From the NCBI GenBank assembly GCA_963575745.1, contig CAUYUJ010018902.1, forward strand, positions 62,501-126,500: a stretch of DNA of 64,000 nt, read 5' to 3'. The notes below the pieces were generated by a model, which was given only the letters and a program-made list of their open reading frames with translations, was not told the origin of the DNA and did not search any database. The stretch is from Prorocentrum cordatum (taxonomy: Eukaryota; Sar; Dinophyceae; Prorocentrales; Prorocentraceae). This document shows, in pieces, positions 58,765 through 64,000 of this stretch (positions within the stretch are counted from its first letter, which is position 1; every line of letters begins with the position of its first letter). Position numbers and translations under genes: made by a program.

Positions 58765-61700
58765 TACCTCTGCACCCTGGGCCGCTTCTGGGGAAGGGCG
58801 ACTAAATTAGCAATAGAGTTACAAAGCGCACACTCCCCCCACCAGAAATTTCGCAAATGACCCTGGATGTTACTGGTCGCGGGGGGGGAGGGGGGGGGCT
58901 CTGCGGCGCTCAGGCGGATCCGACGGTGGGCTTGGACGCCGCGCAGCGGTGCGTCATGCGCCGCGTCCACGGGGCGCGTCCGCCCCTCATCCGTTGCACG
59001 CTCAGCGCCAGCAGCTTCGTGTTCAGTTTCTTCAGGAGCAGCAGCTTCATCTCGATGGCATTCCCCTCCAGCATTCCAATCCGCACAAATGCCTGCCGCC
59101 GTCCTCTGAGCTGTCGTACCCAGCTCCTCGCGGCCTGCCACGCCGCACTCTCCGAGACGTCGCCCAGGCACGTATTGAGGATCCTCGCTTGTCTGTAGCT
59201 CCCAGCTGCTCCAAGCAGGCGCGCAACGGTTGCAGCATGCCGAGCTCGTTGACCGTGGCTCTCGCCTCTGCCCCTTTGAGCGTCGCCTGCACCTTGGCCA
59301 GGCTGAAAGTATCCGCCGCCATATTCGGCGTCATCTCCGCGATCTTTGTCTTCAACGCCTCTAGGTCCTCCTTGTCATTCCGTCCTGCCGCCGTGCCCTG
59401 AGACTCGCAGCCCTCGGTGATGCCCACCATAGCGGCGCAGCTGATCGTGTTGAGGGCCCCCATCGGTCTCGTCTCCCTTGTTGCGCTGTCGCATCTCCTG
59501 CGCCTTCTCGATCCACAATTTCGCTCTTCCTCGCACCGCTGGCTTCGTGTTCGCTCCCATGAAGAGCGTCGTGAGTGTAGCGGCTTCCAGTTGTCTGGTT
59601 GTCAATGCCAGGTCAAGCGCCATCTTCGTCAGTGCCGGCACCCAGGTCCGCAGCTGCTCCGCGTCCATCTTCTCGAGGTTGCCGGTCCCCTCCTGCACCG
59701 CTACTCGGCGGTTCTGCTTCTGGCCACGCGTCTTGCCATGGCGCCCTGACTGCTTGGCGTCGCCTCCTTCTTCTCGTTGCCGCCTTCGTCCTGCGCGCAC
59801 CTATCGCGGCGTTCTTGGCTGCCTCTGGGACCTGGCCGAACAGGCCCCCAAAAGCCCGCGCGGGTGGGGAGCGGAATGTCCCACTTGAACTCGGGCAGCG
59901 GCCGTGAAGGGCACATGGCCAGGTGCGCCGGAAGCCCTTCAAACCCCTCGAACGGTTCCAGATCAGGACACAAGAGGCACAACTGCTCGAGACAGTCAAT
60001 CTCTGCGTGGTTGTCGGGCGATGCGTCGACTCTGCACCGCCCGTGCTCGCACGAACGCTGCAGGTGTCTAACTGCTGCGTGCGTATCCTTGAACGTGCTC
60101 CTGCAAGCGACGCGTTGATTCGCCATCGCGATCCGCCGCGTCATCTTCTGTCCCCCGTGCAATCCACCCCCCGCCTGAGGTCGATGCACGGGAAGGGCCA
60201 TTTGTCGTTCGAAAGCGCTTCTGGCACGGTTAACCGCCCCTATCGCGCAGCTCGCACTCGTAAGCTCCGCCCGCACGCTCACCAGGTTCGGGCCCTTGCG
60301 GGGGCAGCGGAGGCGGTGCGTCGCGCATTCTGGTCAGCCACTCGCTGCGGAACTGGATGATGTCAAGTTCGGTGAAGGCTGCGTTGGCGTCGCTCTCGAT
60401 GTCGAGCAGACACATGTAGTCACCGCCGATCAGCTCGAGCATTTGTGCTCCCTCCTCCGCCGCGTGCATATAGTCGATATCCTCTCTGATCTGCACCGCC
60501 CATGGGTTGAGCTCGGCTGTGCTCGGCGGTCTCATCGCCGCCGGGGGGGGCCTCGGACTCTTTTGTCATATCCATCTCCAAGTCGCCGAAGACTGCTGAT
60601 ATCTGCTGATTGTGCCAGTCGGGCTTCTGCGATATTGCCTGCCATTCTTCAAACGTTGCACCCGTAGAGCCAATGCTGTCGGAACCAGTCCTAGTCGGAA
60701 CCATATCTGTAGCGCGGGTGGTGCGCGAATGACCTCATGCACGCCTCCGTTTCCATCGTCAGCTGGCATTCGAACTGCAACCGCGTCCAGAAGTACTCGT
60801 CCGATCTTGAGGCGCTGGCGGCCCAGCTTGTCACGCTGCGCTTGGCAGAGCACCAACCCTGTCAGGCCTGGTGTGGCTGCACCAAACACCGCGCTCCTGA
60901 GCGCGATCTTCCTGTCCATGCACTGCTGGCAACCCGCCCAGGACTTCTCCATGCAGCGCCATCCTCGCAGTGACGCAGCGCACCGCGCTTCAATTCCAAG
61001 CCAAGAGATCCCGCTGCACGTGGAGATGGCGCCGAGAAACGTGGCCCCCTTCAAGGTGGCGCCAAGGATGTCGCCGCCCATCGTGCCGTAGAAAACATGG
61101 CATGCGCCCCCGGGCCAACGTAGCGCGGCAGCACCTCCTTCTAGCCTTGAGTCTGCGCCACCCCAACTGTCCCGTAGTTCGATGTCGAACTTCTGGTCCG
61201 AGTACATGATACCGTCGCGCGCGTGGATCGGGCCCCTCGCGCGACGCGTCTTGTTCACGTCGTCGGTGAAAACCCGAAGCGAGAGATCCACCATCTCTTC
61301 GGAGAGCGGGCAGTTGGCGAGGATCTCGCTGGGGTACTTTTCGTGGTGGAGCGGCTGCCAGCGACGCACTGGCACGGCAAAGGCTTCCTGGCAGACAGCC
61401 GCCGTGCCGGAGTCGCCGATGTAATTGCCTTCCTCGTTCTCCATCGCGATAGTCTCGCCCTCGACCGCTGCCTTGAAGCATGCCCGTCGTTGCCGCTGAA
61501 GTAATGATGCAACGTCGCTGTCACGGTATAGCCGTCGTACCGCTCCGTCTCGTCGCGAGTGTCTTCCCGATGCAAACGCATCTTGCGCGTCGCGTTCAGT
61601 GTCCATTGTAGTTACTTGTTGGCGTTGCATCCTCCAGCTCAGGCATGCCGCATGGCAAGTTGCTCCAGTACTGCGCTGCTTGCTGACCTGGTAGGTCTGG

Positions 61701-63160
61701 GGCGCGTTCCAGCGCGCGACGGGCCGCTGGTGCTGCCGCGACCGCGGCAGGATCCCTCCCAGCCAGCGACGAAGGCATGGTAGATCTTGGAATGGGTCGC
61801 CAGCTCGCAGCCCCGTGGCGCGCGTCGCCGCGGTCGGCCTGGTCGAGAGGGGGATCGACCATACTTCGCAGGAATCGACCAGGCACTGGTGCTCGCCGTC
61901 TCTTGACGCGGCGCAGCGCGAAGCAGATGCTCTGGTAGTCCTCTACCCTCTCCTCGAGGTCCATGTGTGTCGGCTGGCTGCGTCGGTCATCCTTGCTGGC
62001 ATTCGTGATGAAGTCGTTCCCGTCGATCTCGCGTGCGCCCGTGCTACCATCTTACGCGGGCTTCGCCGCGTCGAGCGTGCATTGATCTGCTGCCAGTGCG
62101 AATGCTGCTATCATCTTGAAGTTCCGTCTCCTTGGTCCGACCCCCCCTCCAGCTATCTATCTGCGGATCCGCCATTATTATTGTGCTTGTCCGCGCGTAC
62201 GAGCTGCATCTAGTTCGTCGCTTCTCGTAGTCCTCGAAGCTGGGGCCACAGGGGTAAAAAGTATCCAGTGCCACCAAGTCGCTGTTCTCTGCTATGCTCC
62301 GCATCTTCGAGCCAGCGTAGTGCTCCTTCTGCCTTGCGTGCTTGCCGAAACTGTCGCTGTCCACATACTGTAACCCCGTGGGTGTTCCAATCATGCCTAT
62401 ACGTCGTTAGCACCCACTCCGATGGAGCCGCGCGGCCAAGTAGTGCCAACAAAAAAGATGATGTGAACTCCTCCAACGTTTGGGCCGTGTTTTCGATGCG
62501 ATGCTGCTCTCGGCCGTCTCGGCGCTTTGGGCAGACGCATGAGCCAACCAGTGTGATGTCATATGTGTTGCTGCGTATCCTGAGCGCACCCGCTCGCCCC
62601 TGCAGCGCCATCTGCGGGCTCCATATGCGGATGATCAGCTTGCTCCTGATGGTGACTTTGTTACGGAATCTCGATCTGCCACAAGATCGGCTGCTGAGCC
62701 TCGCCTTCTGTGTCCAGCCGGAATGGAAGGCCCTAAAGTGCGGGAGATCCTCGATCGTGTCCGGGGTGTTCGTTCTCTTCTGCGTGCCGACCAGTATGAT
62801 CGCGTCCGCGGGGTTATACTCGTAGGTTATCTCCACTTCCATGTCGAGGTCTGAGAGGCTCAGCGAGTTCCACACCACAATGCGCGTCAACAGCGCGAGT
62901 GCAGCGAGTCCGCCAGGCCTACTGGCGGGGAGCGGGTGGAGGGTGGTGGAGGCCCACCCGCAACGCGACCACGGCCCCGCTCCTGGCATAGTCGGCGTGG
63001 CTGGAGGAGGAAAGGGAGGAGGAGGAGGAGGAGGAGGAGGAAAAGGAGGAGGAAAAGGAGGAGGAACAGGAGGAGGAAAAGGAGGAGGAAAAGGAGGAGG
63101 AAAAGGAGGAGGAGGAGGGGGAGGAGTTGTTCCCACTGCGGGGGAACACGCAGTAACCAT
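58765..63160 (-). pseudogene. Second decayed non-LTR retrotransposon (EN-RT-zinc finger)
   Basis: Minus strand. Pro-rich start over a GGA tract (63,000-63,125). Endonuclease-like region (62,900-62,200): VEITYEYNPADAIILVGTQK, FHSGWTQKARLSSRSCGRSR, LQGRAGALRIRSNTYDITLV. A broken middle (62,390-61,600). RT end (61,630-60,566): DLSLRVFTDDVNKTRRARG with FTDD at 61,259-61,270, then LGATLKGATFLGAISTCSGI and MDRKIALRSAVFGAATPGLT GLV. C-terminal part (60,535-60,230): NPWAVQIREDIDYM. Finger-like CLLCPDLEPFEGFEGLPAHL AMC (about 60,000-59,930) and charged tail frames to 58,770. Frame changes throughout; RT motif C survives. Confidence 0.75.
63000..63125. repeat. (GGA)n/(GGAAAA) microsatellite
   Basis: GGAGGAGGAAAAGGAGG units; poly-Pro when read on the minus strand. 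Confidence 0.95.
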
Positions 63161-63520
63161 CATGCCAACTTCAGCGAGCTAGCAACGTGCGCACGCACAG
63201 GGAAGAGGGAGGGGAAAATCAGCGGCGGCACAAAGCAGGCGTCGGCACAGCATGGAGGGCGCTCGGTCGTTGCAACCCGTCGCCCCTAGCCGCGCAGGGG
63301 ACGTCGGTCAGAGTCACGCGATGCAGCTTCCCCCAAAACCAACCCAACGCGAGACCAGCCAGGCGAAGAGCCCACCGCAACACACACAGCACAGCACGCA
63401 AGGGAGAGGAGCATCGTGGGAGCCATGCTGAGGCAGCTTGGGTTTGCTCGAACCATCTTGGAAGTCATCTTGGGCTCTCTGAGGCGCTCTTAGGGCCGTC
63501 TTGGACACTCCAGCCCCCCG
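63161..63520. other. No gene; ends with CTTGGG/GCTCTTAGGG words
   Basis: 63,450-63,515 has TCTTGGAAGTCATCTTGGGC-type words related to the CCTCTTGGGG family. Confidence 0.4.
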
Positions 63521-63527
63521 CGTACAC

Positions 63528-63645
63528 CCCCGTCCAAATCCAGGGAGGGGTTAAGGGGGAGGGATAAACCCTTCCCCGAAGGGGAAGAAGGGGGCTGGAA
63601 GAGGAAGCGCTCTAGACCACCTACGCTCATGGGGCTGAACAGATC
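63528..63645 (-). repeat. Dispersed repeat with UUCG-loop hairpin, inverted copy
   Basis: CTTCCCCGAAGGGGAAG (63,571-63,587) is a 7-bp perfect stem. Flanking TCCAGGGAGGGGTTAAGGGG and CCACCTACGCTCATGGGGCTG read as the complement of 10,380-10,520. Confidence 0.7.
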
Positions 63646-63764
63646 ACGAGGGTATACACAGCTCCCATGGTTTGCTACAGAACCTCCTTCCCTCCCATCC
63701 CACACCATCCCTCGAGGAACAAACAATGACACCAGCATCAGGTCGGGCATGTCCTCGTTTTGAA

Positions 63765-63930
63765 AATGAAACAGTCATACAACAACAATCGTAAACAACA
63801 TCGTCGAAAACAACAGTCAAAACAAATAGTCAAACAAACACGAACATAGTCAACACATCGTCGAAACATCGTCAAACAAATAGTCAAAAAAACAATCACA
63901 TAGTCAAAACAACATAGTCGGCAAAATCTT
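63765..63930. repeat. A-rich ATAGTCAAACAA short tandem repeat
   Basis: Imperfect CATAGTCAAAACAA and CATCGTCGAAACA units; markedly AT-rich compared with the window. Confidence 0.85.
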
Positions 63931-64000
63931 CCCCCGGCTGCTGTTTTCGAATATTAATTTTGAATACTCCTCCTGTAGAGGGACATGCTCGACTTGACCC

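Overview
The window looks like nuclear DNA of a dinoflagellate. Evidence: high GC, a very large load of simple-sequence and minisatellite DNA, broken non-LTR (LINE-type) retrotransposons, coding blocks lying on one strand over long stretches, and one sequence very close to the dinoflagellate trans-spliced leader. No organism-specific marker gene is present, so this is an inference. I see no bacterial-style operons, rRNA or tRNA genes, CRISPR arrays, LTRs or telomeric repeat.

Layout. 1-12.3 kb is almost entirely repeats (CCAAGAGG-type minisatellites, about 1.4 kb of ATC triplets, AT and TGTA tracts, CTC tracts), with one probable minus-strand membrane-protein exon at the left edge. 12.3-24.1 kb carries a series of minus-strand coding blocks of unknown function. 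They are separated by microsatellite-rich, intron-like DNA and interrupted by apparent frameshifts. 24-35 kb is repeat-rich, with one more candidate minus-strand exon near 27.6 kb, a tandem array of exact 64-bp period, and several short inverted-repeat elements.

35.1-44.2 kb is the centrepiece: a plus-strand non-LTR retrotransposon with an essentially intact ORF2. The domain order is RNase H, then apurinic-type endonuclease, reverse transcriptase, paired zinc fingers and a C-terminal extra module. Catalytic residues of RNase H, endonuclease and RT are all visible. ORF1 (coiled coil, then Pro-rich) overlaps ORF2 in the -1 frame. The junction holds an A AAA AAC heptamer directly before the ORF1 stop, followed by a 9-bp GC-rich hairpin, so -1 ribosomal frameshifting (or a 1-nt deletion in an A-run) would join them. 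The N-terminal part of ORF1 appears inverted at the 5' end.

44-53 kb is a dense mosaic of short non-autonomous elements, most with a second copy at 8-34 kb or elsewhere in the window. One element at 49,246-49,458 has a matching empty site at 48,058-48,062, which reveals a 5-bp target duplication. 53.4-56.3 kb and 58.8-63.2 kb are two decayed minus-strand LINEs; the first has lost its RT catalytic aspartates. The right end is low-complexity AAC/GTC-rich DNA.

The genes do not form a pathway. The window reads as a retrotransposon-dominated region with one possibly recent, structurally unusual element.
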